Source: Chryseobacterium rhizosphaerae (GTDB lineage: Bacteria > Bacteroidota > Bacteroidia > Flavobacteriales > Weeksellaceae). Taken from it: DNA of 34,592 bases. Position numbers and translations under genes: made by a program. The notes below the pieces were generated by a model, which saw nothing but the letters and a program-made list of their open reading frames with translations, searched no databases and was not told the DNA's origin. Positions 1 through 7,498 of this stretch are shown one piece after another (positions within the stretch are counted from its first letter, which is position 1; each line of letters opens with the position of its first letter). The stretch is taken from contig NZ_QNUF01000040.1 in the NCBI RefSeq assembly GCF_003385455.1, positions 1 to 34,592 of the forward strand. Direction: 5' to 3'.

Positions 1-98
1 ATACATTATACATTATACATTATACATTATACATTATACATTATACATTATACATTATACATTATACATTATACATTATACATTATACATTATACATT
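1..98. repeat. Heptanucleotide tandem array (ATACATT)n
   Basis: Fourteen perfect head-to-tail copies of the 7-base unit ATACATT run from the first base of the window to position 98. The array begins at the window edge, so its true length is unknown. It is non-coding in practice; because seven is not a multiple of three, it would read through all frames. Such arrays can change copy number by slippage. Confidence 0.97.
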
Positions 99-108
99 AC
101 TCATAAAA

Positions 109-196
109 TAGCCCCGATAGCAACGGTTACCCCGCAGCAAGTATCAGCCGGAGAGCTGGCGCGAGGAGTATGAGTGGATAGCGGGAAACAGCTCCT
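109..196. other. GC-rich intergenic element, possibly a structured RNA or dispersed repeat
   Basis: This block is clearly richer in GC than the A/T-rich spacer around it. It opens with TAGCCCCGATAGC and closes with AGCGGGAAACAGCTCC. CCCGC at 131-135 can pair with GCGGG at 181-185, and the pairing can continue with GTT at 126-128 against AAC at 187-189. CAGC/GCTG can form a small inner hairpin. From memory, similar TAGCCCCGAT...GCGGGAAA.AGCTCC segments recur downstream of genes in Flavobacteriia, but I could not verify this. The strand is uncertain. It lies directly beyond the terminator of the minus-strand gene at 234-599. Confidence 0.4.
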
Positions 197-197
197 A

Positions 198-229
198 AAA
201 AATAAAAAGGCCTCCAAATTGGAAGCCTT
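198..229 (-). terminator. Rho-independent terminator of the 599-234 gene
   Basis: Read on the minus strand, AAGGCTTCC, a 5-base loop and GGAGGCCTT form a 9-bp stem (221-229 with 207-215, one G-U pair), followed by a T-rich tract. It starts 5 bases past the stop codon of the upstream small gene. Confidence 0.85.
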
Positions 230-233
230 CCTG

Positions 234-599
234 TTATTTCATATTCACTACTTTATCTACGACAAACTTTGTGTTTCCTCTCCAGGGAAGTGCCCCATTG
301 TATTCTTTGTAATGGAGATCAAAGGTTTTACCGCTATTGGTTTCCAGCTGTTTGAAAACTTCAGGGTCATCCACAGAAAATTCAAACTCATAGCTTGTAA
401 TACCTCCCGCTTTACCTTTTCCAAATCCTTCCTGAATCAGTTTACCTTCATACGTTTTGAAGACATAGCCTTTTTTCATGGCATAATTCAGGTATCCGGA
501 TTTCACACCTTCTCCAAAAACGAAGAAGTACTTATACCATACAAATACTCCTAACAATAGCAGTACGACACCGAGGGTGATCCACAAAGATTTTTTCAT
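234..599 (-). CDS. Small membrane-anchored protein of unknown function
   Basis: This 121-residue protein has one hydrophobic N-terminal segment (about residues 5-23) after a short KK positive patch. It is therefore either a single-pass inner-membrane anchor or an uncleaved signal. The remaining ~95 residues are soluble and probably periplasmic, with a conserved-looking core GYVFKTYEGKLI near residue 45 and LHYKEYNGALPWRG near residue 95. I do not recognise a biochemical function. From memory, proteins of this type in Bacteroidetes sometimes carry the label 6-phosphogluconate dehydrogenase, which cannot be right for a protein this short with no dinucleotide-binding motif. It starts 21 bases after the acyl-CoA dehydrogenase stop codon on the same strand and ends at its own terminator, so the two genes are probably co-transcribed. 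Confidence 0.85.
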   Translation of the reverse strand: MKKSLWITLGVVLLLLGVFVWYKYFFVFGEGVKSGYLNYAMKKGYVFKTYEGKLIQEGFGKGKAGGITSYEFEFSVDDPEVFKQLETNSGKTFDLHYKEYNGALPWRGNTKFVVDKVVNMK

Positions 600-620
600 A
601 GAATGTGTGTTTTAAAATAG

Positions 621-1760
621 TTATTTTGCGATACTTCTTGAGATCACGATTTTCTGGATTTCAGAAGTTCCCTCATAGATCTGAGTGATTTTTGCATCTC
701 TCATTAATCTTTCTACGTGGTATTCTTTTACGTATCCGTATCCACCGTGAATCTGTACTGCTTCAATGGTAGTATCCATTGCTACCTGAGAAGCATATAA
801 TTTTGCCATAGCTCCGCTTTCAGAGATATCTTTTCCTTCATCCTTCTCACATGCTGCCTTGAAGCATAGCATTCTTGCTGCTGTAATCTGAGTAGCCATA
901 TCAGCTAATTTGAAAGCAATTGCCTGGTGGTTGATGATTTCGGTTTTGAAAGCTTTTCTTGTTTTAGCATATTTCAAAGCTAATTCATAAGCTCCCGAAG
1001 CAATACCTAATGCCTGAGAAGCAATACCGATTCTTCCTCCATTCAATACTGCCATAGCAAAGTTGAATCCGAATCCGTCTTCACCGATTCTGTTTTCTTT
1101 CGGTACCTTTACATTGTTAAAGATCAAAGAGTGAGTATCACTTCCTCTGATTCCTAATTTGTCTTCTTTTAATCCGATTTCAAAACCTTCCCATCCTCTT
1201 TCTACGATGAAAGCATTGATTCCTTTATGTTTTTTCTCAGGATCTGTTTGAGCAATTACGATATAATAAGAAGCTGTTCCACCGTTTGTGATCCAGTTTT
1301 TAATACCATTTAAAAGATAATAATCTCCTTTATCTTCTGCTGTTGTTTTCTGAGAAGTTGCATCAGAACCTGCTTCAGGCTCAGATAATGCAAATGCCCC
1401 GATTACCTTTCCACTTGCCAGAGGAGTAAGGTATTTTACTTTTTGTTCTTCAGAAGCAAACTTTTCAAGACCGGCACACACCAATGAATTGTTTACAGAC
1501 ATTACAACGGCAGCAGAAGCATCAATTTTTGCAATTTCTTCCATTGCCAAAACGTAAGAAACGCTATCCATACCTGCCCCTCCGTACTGTGGATCAACCA
1601 TCATTCCTAAAAGACCCATCTCACCCATTTTCTTAACCTGTTCTGCAGGGAATTTCTGGTCACGGTCTCTTTCAATAACTCCAGGTAATAATTCATTTTG
1701 TGCAAAATCTCTTGCTGCCTGCTGAATCATCAACTGTTCTTCTGATAAATTAAAGTTCAT
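621..1760 (-). CDS. Acyl-CoA dehydrogenase (short-chain/butyryl-CoA type)
   Basis: A flavoprotein of 379 residues, the normal family length, that oxidises acyl-CoA to trans-2-enoyl-CoA in beta-oxidation or branched-chain amino-acid breakdown and passes electrons to ETF. The N-terminal helical domain is followed by the middle beta domain with the FAD/substrate signature AFALSEPEAGSDA and KNWITNGG (about residues 125-165). The C-terminal domain holds GGYGYVKEYHVERLMRDAK and IYEGTSEIQ. Glu363 in that last motif is in the position of the catalytic base of short-chain acyl-CoA dehydrogenases. The start is an ATG 242 bases from the divergent acyl-CoA synthetase, which points to a shared lipid-degradation locus. 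Exact chain-length specificity cannot be read from sequence. Confidence 0.95.
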   Translation of the reverse strand: MNFNLSEEQLMIQQAARDFAQNELLPGVIERDRDQKFPAEQVKKMGEMGLLGMMVDPQYGGAGMDSVSYVLAMEEIAKIDASAAVVMSVNNSLVCAGLEKFASEEQKVKYLTPLASGKVIGAFALSEPEAGSDATSQKTTAEDKGDYYLLNGIKNWITNGGTASYYIVIAQTDPEKKHKGINAFIVERGWEGFEIGLKEDKLGIRGSDTHSLIFNNVKVPKENRIGEDGFGFNFAMAVLNGGRIGIASQALGIASGAYELALKYAKTRKAFKTEIINHQAIAFKLADMATQITAARMLCFKAACEKDEGKDISESGAMAKLYASQVAMDTTIEAVQIHGGYGYVKEYHVERLMRDAKITQIYEGTSEIQKIVISRSIAK

Positions 1761-1820
1761 AAAAAAAATAATTAGATAGCCGTAAATTTACACTTTTTAA
1801 GCAAATCTGGAAATATAAAT

Positions 1821-1851
1821 TAGAAGTTAGAATAGAGTGATTAGAAGTTAG
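1821..1851. repeat. Short direct repeat in the divergent intergenic region
   Basis: TAGAAGTTAG occurs at 1821-1830 and again at 1842-1851 between the divergent acyl-CoA dehydrogenase and acyl-CoA synthetase genes. The spacing is two helical turns. It could be an operator pair or simple A/T-rich drift; nothing in the sequence decides between them. Confidence 0.4.
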
Positions 1852-2002
1852 TTAAAAAAAGTATATTTCAACGAGGCCTATCGTTAGAAAAACGCCTTCA
1901 ATAATCAATATATTATGGTAAACATTCAATTATTTCATTCAAACTTCTAAAATTAAAAAAAATGCTTATATTTAGATTTCTTTATAAATTACTTAAAAAA
2001 TC

Positions 2003-3781
2003 ATGACGATAAAGAGATTATTCGATATTCCTCACTACGCTTTGGAAAAATATCCTAAAACGGATATGTTTGTCACTAAATACCATGGTGAATGGAAAAA
2101 AACTTCTACACAAGAGTTTATTAATGAGGGAAATAAGATATCCAGAGGATTACTGAAGCTGGGAATAAAACCAGGAGATAAGATTGCATTGATCACTACC
2201 AATTCCCGTACGGAGTGGGCTATCATGGATTTCGGAATGTCTCAGATCGGTGTTGTTTCGGTACCGGTTTATCCTAGCATTTCTCCTGAAGATTATGAAT
2301 TTATCTTCAATAATGCAGAAATACAGTATTGTTTTGTTTCTGACAAAGAACTGTTCAATAAAGTAATGAAAGTAAAACACAATATTCCCAGTCTACAGGG
2401 AATCTTTACTTTCGACAATATAAGCGGTGCTGCCAACTGGAAAGAAATTCTGGATCTTGGTAAGGATGAATCTACACAAATTGAAGTGGAAGATCTGTCC
2501 AATGCCATCAATACGGAAGACCTGGCAACGATTATCTACACTTCCGGTACTACCGGCAGACCTAAAGGAGTGATGCTGACCCATAATAACATTGTTTCCA
2601 ATGTTCTGGGATCTATTCCAAGAATTCCCAAGAAAAGAAGCCTGGACTACAAGGAAACAAGAGCGTTAAGCTTCCTTCCTATCTGTCATATTTTTGAGAG
2701 AATGCTCTTTTACCTTTACCAATATAACGGATTTTCACTTTATTTCGCCGAAAGTATTGACAAAATGGGAGAAAATGTAAAAGAAGTGAAACCTCATTAT
2801 ATGACGGTGGTTCCAAGACTGGTAGAAAAGGTATATGATAAGATTTACAATACCGGTTCTTCCGCAGGAGGATTGAAATCAAAAATATTCTTCTGGGCAT
2901 TGAATTTAATTACTAAAAAGAAGGAAATTTCAAAACCGTCCGGAATACAGGAAATCATCGCAGACAAACTGGTATTTTCTAAATGGAGAGAAGGTTTAGG
3001 CGGTGAAATTATCACTTTAGTTTCCGGATCTGCAGCTTTGTCTACAAGATTAAACCTCATGTTCCAAAATGCAGGAATTCCTATTTTAGAAGGATATGGC
3101 TTAACGGAAACATCTCCTGTAATTTCTGTGAACAGCTTTGAAAAAATGAAAGTGGGAACCGTAGGAGTGCCATTAGATAATTTAAAGGTAAAAATCCAGG
3201 AAGATGGTGAAATCACAGTAAAAGGACCTTCTATATTCAAAGCCTATTTCAAAAATGAAGAAATGACCAAAGAGGCCTTTACTGAAGATGGATTTTTCAA
3301 GACCGGAGATATCGGGCATATTGACAGTGATGGATTTTTACAGATTACAGACCGTAAAAAAGAAATGTTCAAAACTTCCGGTGGAAAATATATTGCACCT
3401 CAAACTATTGAAAATTTGGCGAAAGCATCTAAATTCATTGAACAGATCATGGTTGTGGGTGATGGTGAAAAAATGCCATGTGCATTGGTACAGCCTGATT
3501 TTGAATTTGCAAAAAGCTGGGCCATGCGAAATAATTTAAATATCGGCTCTACCCCTGAAGAAATTGCTAAAAGCACAGAATTAAAACAAAGAATAGAAAA
3601 AGAAATTGAGGGTATTAATGAGCACCTTGGAAACTGGGAGAAGATCAAAAAGATTGAACTGACCCCTGAAGTATGGAGTATTGAAAGCGGATTGCTTACC
3701 CCAACCTTAAAGCTAAAAAGAAAGGCCGTAAAAGAGAAATTTATCGCCCTGTACAATAAGATGTATGATCATCATGAATAA
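2003..3781 (+). CDS. Long-chain fatty acid--CoA ligase (AMP-forming)
   Basis: A 592-residue member of the ANL adenylating superfamily that activates fatty acids with ATP to acyl-AMP and then acyl-CoA. The P-loop motif YTSGTTGRPKG is at residues 179-189, GYGLTET at 364-370, the TGD ribose/ATP motif at 434-436 and DRKKEMFKTSGGKYIAP at 450-466, with a Lys-rich C-terminal subdomain ending LTPTLKLKRK. The organisation matches the FAA1/eukaryote-like long-chain synthetases common in Bacteroidetes more than E. coli FadD. It is transcribed divergently from acyl-CoA dehydrogenase and ends at its own terminator. TATATTTA at 1967-1974 resembles a Bacteroidetes -7 box but lacks a convincing -33 partner. 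Confidence 0.95.
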   Translation: MTIKRLFDIPHYALEKYPKTDMFVTKYHGEWKKTSTQEFINEGNKISRGLLKLGIKPGDKIALITTNSRTEWAIMDFGMSQIGVVSVPVYPSISPEDYEFIFNNAEIQYCFVSDKELFNKVMKVKHNIPSLQGIFTFDNISGAANWKEILDLGKDESTQIEVEDLSNAINTEDLATIIYTSGTTGRPKGVMLTHNNIVSNVLGSIPRIPKKRSLDYKETRALSFLPICHIFERMLFYLYQYNGFSLYFAESIDKMGENVKEVKPHYMTVVPRLVEKVYDKIYNTGSSAGGLKSKIFFWALNLITKKKEISKPSGIQEIIADKLVFSKWREGLGGEIITLVSGSAALSTRLNLMFQNAGIPILEGYGLTETSPVISVNSFEKMKVGTVGVPLDNLKVKIQEDGEITVKGPSIFKAYFKNEEMTKEAFTEDGFFKTGDIGHIDSDGFLQITDRKKEMFKTSGGKYIAPQTIENLAKASKFIEQIMVVGDGEKMPCALVQPDFEFAKSWAMRNNLNIGSTPEEIAKSTELKQRIEKEIEGINEHLGNWEKIKKIELTPEVWSIESGLLTPTLKLKRKAVKEKFIALYNKMYDHHE

Positions 3782-3788
3782 AAACATT

Positions 3789-3814
3789 AACCGCTTCTTT
3801 GGAGCGGTTTTTTT
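3789..3814 (+). terminator. Rho-independent terminator of the acyl-CoA synthetase
   Basis: AACCGCT (3789-3795) pairs with AGCGGTT (3803-3809) across a 7-base loop and runs into a T tract at 3808-3814, eight bases past the stop codon. Confidence 0.9.
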
Positions 3815-3847
3815 ATGCTTAAAAAAGAGCATGATGTTTAATGTTTA

Positions 3848-3900
3848 GGCTAAAGCCATTGGAATATGGATCTTAAAGTAAAACGGCTAAAGCCCGTTTC
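3848..3900. repeat. Two REP-like GGCTAAAGCC hairpins
   Basis: The near-palindrome GGCTAAAGCC occurs at 3848-3857 and 3885-3894. The second copy is extended by AAAC on the left and CGTTT on the right into a longer imperfect hairpin (about 3881-3899). There is no coding potential. I recall similar palindromes scattered through Chryseobacterium spacers, but did not verify this. Confidence 0.55.
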
Positions 3901-4466
3901 TATTGAATATTTTACTATTTCAAACTATTCGGCGTCCTGTTTTGTCATTCCGAAGGAATCTAAACCAGCATTTTCATAAACAGCAAAGAGCATTGGTGTT
4001 ATTTGTGAAAACATTGGTGCCATTAGTGTTGAGTAACCACCATATATTTTTAAATATAAAACAGACCAGGACCATTCCTATTGAATACTTTCCCCTTCTA
4101 GCCTATCCGATTATCAGATATTCCCAACCACTCAACGTCCTGTTTTGTCATTCCGAAGAAATCTAAACCAGCACTTTCATAAACAGCGACGAAGTTTTAT
4201 CTAAAAAGCATTAGTGCTATTTGTGAAAACATTTGTGCCATTAGTGTTTAACAGCCACCATATATTTTTAAAATAAAACAGACCAGGACCATTCCTATTG
4301 AATACTTCCCCCTTCTAGCCTCTCCGATTATCAGATATTCCTAACTACTCAACGCCCTGTTTGTCATTCCGAAGGAATCTAAACCAGCACTTTCATAAAC
4401 AGCGACGAAGTTTTATCTAAAAAGCATTAGTGCTATTTGTGAAAACATTTGCGCCATTAGTGTTTA
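3901..4466. repeat. Three tandem copies of a ~170-217 bp non-coding repeat
   Basis: Copies begin at 3901, 4079 and 4296, each with TATTGAATA. The first copy is 178 bases and carries two internal replacements or deletions, the second is 217 bases, and the third stops after about 171 bases at 4466. All contain TGTCATTCCGAAGGAATCTA, with an ATTCC-GAA-GGAAT hairpin (ATTCC-GAA-GAAAT in the second copy), and GTGAAAACATT flanked by direct half-repeats CATTxGTGCxATTxGTG. The second and third copies are nearly identical. Stop codons break every frame and no transposase is present, so this looks like an expanded intergenic repeat, not a gene. Confidence 0.9.
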
Positions 4467-4507
4467 CACCCATCTCCCAAAACAACACCTATTTCAAAAA
4501 AGACTAT

Positions 4508-4539
4508 AAAAAAAGCTGTCTCATTTCTGAAACAGCTTT
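4508..4539 (-). terminator. Rho-independent terminator of the Nif3/COG1579 operon
   Basis: On the minus strand AAAGCTGTTTCA (4528-4539) pairs with TGAGACAGCTTT (4512-4523) across a 4-base loop, with one G-U pair, and runs into seven Ts. It lies 21 bases past the stop codon at 4561. Confidence 0.9.
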
Positions 4540-4560
4540 TGTATTATTTAAAATCAATAA

Positions 4561-5337
4561 TTAGAATTTAATTACAGACTTCATTTTTTCGTTTTCTTCC
4601 ATTACCAACTCATCGTCTACAAGAATTTTTCCAGAGTGTTCGTCAATAATAATTTTCTTTCTCTGAGCAATTTCCATTTGCTTTTGAGGAGGAATAGTGA
4701 AGAAAGATCCTTTTGGAGCACCTCTTTCTAATCCTACTACTGCAAGACCGTTGATAGAGTTTGTTCTGATTCTGTTGTAAGAAGCCAATAATCTTTCATC
4801 AATTTTACCTGCGAATTCTTTAGATTGCTCTAACAGATATTCTTCTTCCTTTTGAGTTTCAGACACAAGATCGTTTAATTCTTCTTTCTTGAATTTCAAG
4901 TGGTTTTTTAAATCATCGATCTTTGCGTTCAATTCGCTTAAAGTTTCGTTTTTGTGAGCAATTTTAACCCCGAATTCTTTAATTCTCTTATCAGCAAGCT
5001 GAATTTCCAGATCCTGGAATTCCATTTCTTTTCCTAATGCTTCAAACTCTTTGTTGTTTCTTACATTATCCTGCTGAGATTTATATTTCTCAATTAAAGC
5101 CTTTGCATGGTTAATAACTTCATGCTTGGTTTTAATCTGATCATCCTGTTCTTTGATGTCTGCATGAAATTTTTCAGCTCTTTTCTCAAGACCTTCAATC
5201 TCGATTTCAAGATCTTCAACTTCAATTGGCAATTCTCCTCTAGTATTTCGGATTTCATCCAATCTTGAATCAATGATCTGTAAATCGTATAAAGCTCTTA
5301 ATTTTTCTTCAACTGAAATATCGTTGGTTTTTGCCAT
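4561..5337 (-). CDS. COG1579/CT398-like coiled-coil protein with a cysteine-free 'zinc ribbon'
   Basis: This 258-residue protein is almost entirely a charged alpha-helical hairpin (about residues 5-185), the hallmark of the CT398/COG1579 family of putative nucleic-acid or chaperone-like coiled coils. The C-terminal ~60 residues align by eye with the family's C4 zinc ribbon: RGAPKGSFFTIPPQ takes the place of the usual xCGGCFxxIPPQ, and IIDEHSGKILVD the place of xCxxCGRILVD. All four cysteines are missing, and there is no cysteine anywhere in the protein. The fold may persist without metal. It starts 3 bases after the stop of the Nif3-like gene, so the two form a tight operon. This pairing is a known genomic association of the Nif3 family; the function of either partner is not established. 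Confidence 0.9.
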   Translation of the reverse strand: MAKTNDISVEEKLRALYDLQIIDSRLDEIRNTRGELPIEVEDLEIEIEGLEKRAEKFHADIKEQDDQIKTKHEVINHAKALIEKYKSQQDNVRNNKEFEALGKEMEFQDLEIQLADKRIKEFGVKIAHKNETLSELNAKIDDLKNHLKFKKEELNDLVSETQKEEEYLLEQSKEFAGKIDERLLASYNRIRTNSINGLAVVGLERGAPKGSFFTIPPQKQMEIAQRKKIIIDEHSGKILVDDELVMEENEKMKSVIKF

Positions 5338-5340
5338 ATG

Positions 5341-6438
5341 TTAAATGAAATAATTTACTGGGTTTGTTTTTTCAATAGATTTTGAAATTGCAAATGTACT
5401 AAATTTTTGTGATAAAATTTCAAATAATTGTTGACTTACAAATTGTTCTGATTCATAATGACCTATATCACAGATCAGCATTTTGGACTCCGCTAAAAAA
5501 TAATCGTGATATTTAATATCTCCGGTGAGGTAAACATCACATTTTTTGGAAATTGCAGCTCTGATTCCACTGGCTCCGGATCCTCCGAGAACCCCTACTT
5601 TTTTTATTTTTTTATGATTAAAAGCAGAGTGTTTTATCACTTCAAGACTGAATTTTTCTTTTACAAACTGCAGAAAATCCTTTTCATCCATTTCATCCTC
5701 CAGCTCACCATACATTCCCAATCCGGCATGTTGATTTTTATTATCCAGAGTATAAACCTGATAAGCCACTTCTTCGTATGGATGCGCGGTCTTCATTGCA
5801 CCAACGATCTGCCCTTGCTTATAAGATTCAAAAATTACGGAAATCATATCCTCATCAGCATTTTCACGAATATTTTTCTCTCCGGAGAATGGGTTGGAGC
5901 CTTCTACCGGCTTAAATGTTCCATTCCCATTGACGGTAAAACTGCATTCATCGTAAAAACCTATATTGCCCGCTCCTGCTGAAAACATAGCCTCTCTTAC
6001 TTTTTCAGAATAGTCTTTAGGTACAAAAACCGTCAGCTGCTTCAAATTATTTTCTTTAGGCTGAAGAATTTTCATGTTCTTTAATCCCAGCTGACTGCAT
6101 ATTCCGTGGTTGACCCCAAAGAAATCATTATCAAATGCCGTATGAATAGCATAAATCGCAATCTTATTTTCAATAGCCTTTAAAACAGCTCTTTCAACAT
6201 AGTTTTTCCCAGTTATGGATTTTAGCCCGGAAAATATGATCGGATGAAAACAGACAATCAGATTACAGTTTTTCAGAATTGCCTCTTCTACTACATTTTC
6301 CAATGCATCATGGCATACCAGAATTCCGCTTACATCACGATCCGGAACACCACACAGCAATCCCACGTTATCAAAATCCTCTGCCTGTCTGATACTTATT
6401 TCCTCTTCAATCTTTGAAATTACAGCTCTTAGCTTCAT
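5341..6438 (-). CDS. Nif3/DUF34-family dinuclear metal-centre protein (YbgI/YqfO-like)
   Basis: A 365-residue protein with the two-lobed Nif3 fold interrupted by a CutA/PII-like insertion (about residues 130-230), as in the long YqfO subfamily. The usual metal ligands are His-His, Asp, His, Glu. Here the first pair reads CFHP (Phe64-His65), while Asp103 in HTAFD, His327 and Glu331 in GHYESE are kept. One of five expected ligands is therefore replaced; this may be a lineage variant. The family is often labelled GTP cyclohydrolase 1 type 2, a name with weak support. It is the first gene of an operon with the COG1579-like gene 3 bases downstream. Confidence 0.92.
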   Translation of the reverse strand: MKLRAVISKIEEEISIRQAEDFDNVGLLCGVPDRDVSGILVCHDALENVVEEAILKNCNLIVCFHPIIFSGLKSITGKNYVERAVLKAIENKIAIYAIHTAFDNDFFGVNHGICSQLGLKNMKILQPKENNLKQLTVFVPKDYSEKVREAMFSAGAGNIGFYDECSFTVNGNGTFKPVEGSNPFSGEKNIRENADEDMISVIFESYKQGQIVGAMKTAHPYEEVAYQVYTLDNKNQHAGLGMYGELEDEMDEKDFLQFVKEKFSLEVIKHSAFNHKKIKKVGVLGGSGASGIRAAISKKCDVYLTGDIKYHDYFLAESKMLICDIGHYESEQFVSQQLFEILSQKFSTFAISKSIEKTNPVNYFI

Positions 6439-6544
6439 TAGTCTATTTTTACAGTTACAGCGAAGATATTAATTTTACAAGGATTCCGAAAAAATTTCTA
6501 CTTCAATAAAAAACTATTGATATATCATAATGACATAGGTAATA

Positions 6545-6576
6545 TTGGGAATTTCCTTTTAACAGACCTATCTTTA
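6545..6576 (+). promoter_or_regulatory. Candidate Bacteroidetes-type promoter of the K+ channel
   Basis: TTG at 6545-6547 and TATCTTTA at 6569-6576 are separated by 21 bases and resemble the TTTG / TAnnTTTG elements, with one mismatch in the final base of the -7 box. The channel start codon is about 50 bases downstream. Confidence 0.4.
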
Positions 6577-6627
6577 CGCTATACTTCATGAAAATGATTA
6601 TCTTCACTGTGAAATAACCCAATTTAA

Positions 6628-7455
6628 ATGGAAAGAGAACACAATCTTGTTCCGGAAGATACACTCTGGAAAAGATATCTTTACAGGATCATCTACCGCT
6701 CCGACACTAAGCTCGGAAAACTTTTCGATATTATATTATTATCCTTAATTCTTGTCAGTACTGCTATCATTATGATGGAAAGTGTACCCCAGCTGGACAA
6801 AAGATTTCATTATACATTTCTAATTCTGGAGTGGATTATCTCTATTTTCTTTTCCATTGAATATTCCATGCGGATTGCCGTGGTAAAAAATAAGAAACAT
6901 TATATTTTCAGTTTTTTTGGAGTTATTGATTTTTTTGCACTGGTTCCTTTTTACTTAAGTTTTTTCTTTCCGGTAACGAAGTATTTCCTGATTTTCAGAA
7001 TGCTGAGAATGCTCAGAGTTTTTAGGGTTTTCAATCTTATGGACTTCATGAATGACGGTTCCGTGATTGTCAGGGCCTTAAAAAACAGTTCCAGAAAGAT
7101 TTACATTTTCCTTTTATTCTTAATTATTTTTTCGGTAATCGTTGGTTCCCTGATGTTTATGGTGGAAGGAGGAAGACCGGGATTTGAAACTATTCCACAA
7201 TCTATTTACTGGGCTGTAGTTACTGTAACTACCGTAGGATATGGAGATGTCTCTCCTATTACGCCTTTAGGGAAGTTTTTTGCGGTTGTTCTGATGCTGG
7301 CCGGTTACTCTATTATTGCTGTTCCTACCGGAATTGTAACCGCAGAAATGCGGAATAAAAGACAGAACCTGGAAAAAGTATGTGAACAGTGTGGTAACGA
7401 AGATATTGATGATGATGCCAGATACTGCAAACAATGTGGCAAGAAATTAGCTTAA
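6628..7455 (+). CDS. Voltage-gated potassium channel with C-terminal zinc ribbon
   Basis: A 275-residue six-helix channel subunit. S1 lies near residues 33-51, S2 63-85 and S3 97-115. S4 carries arginines every third residue (Arg124, 127, 130, 133), S5 is near 155-175, the pore loop contains TVGYGD (202-207), and S6 is near 212-236. The TVGYGD filter predicts K+ selectivity and the S4 arginines predict voltage sensing. After a short cytoplasmic linker the protein ends in a four-cysteine zinc ribbon, C252xxC255 and C267xxC270, which could sense metal or redox state or aid assembly. A 52-residue membrane protein follows 43 bases downstream before a shared terminator. Confidence 0.93.
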   Translation: MEREHNLVPEDTLWKRYLYRIIYRSDTKLGKLFDIILLSLILVSTAIIMMESVPQLDKRFHYTFLILEWIISIFFSIEYSMRIAVVKNKKHYIFSFFGVIDFFALVPFYLSFFFPVTKYFLIFRMLRMLRVFRVFNLMDFMNDGSVIVRALKNSSRKIYIFLLFLIIFSVIVGSLMFMVEGGRPGFETIPQSIYWAVVTVTTVGYGDVSPITPLGKFFAVVLMLAGYSIIAVPTGIVTAEMRNKRQNLEKVCEQCGNEDIDDDARYCKQCGKKLA

Positions 7456-7498
7456 TATTTAGTATTCATTTAATTTATCAACCAAATACCACAAAATC

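Noticed and set aside
1..98. Could the regular repeat be a CRISPR array?
   Set aside because: The units are 7 bases, perfectly contiguous and without spacers; no cas genes are present.
3903..4166. 87-residue plus-strand frame inside the repeat region
   Set aside because: It is not preserved between the repeat copies, which carry stops and length changes not divisible by three.
3901..4466. Could the three long repeats be a CRISPR array or an insertion sequence?
   Set aside because: Units of 170-217 bases follow each other without unique spacers, and there is no transposase or clear terminal inverted repeat.
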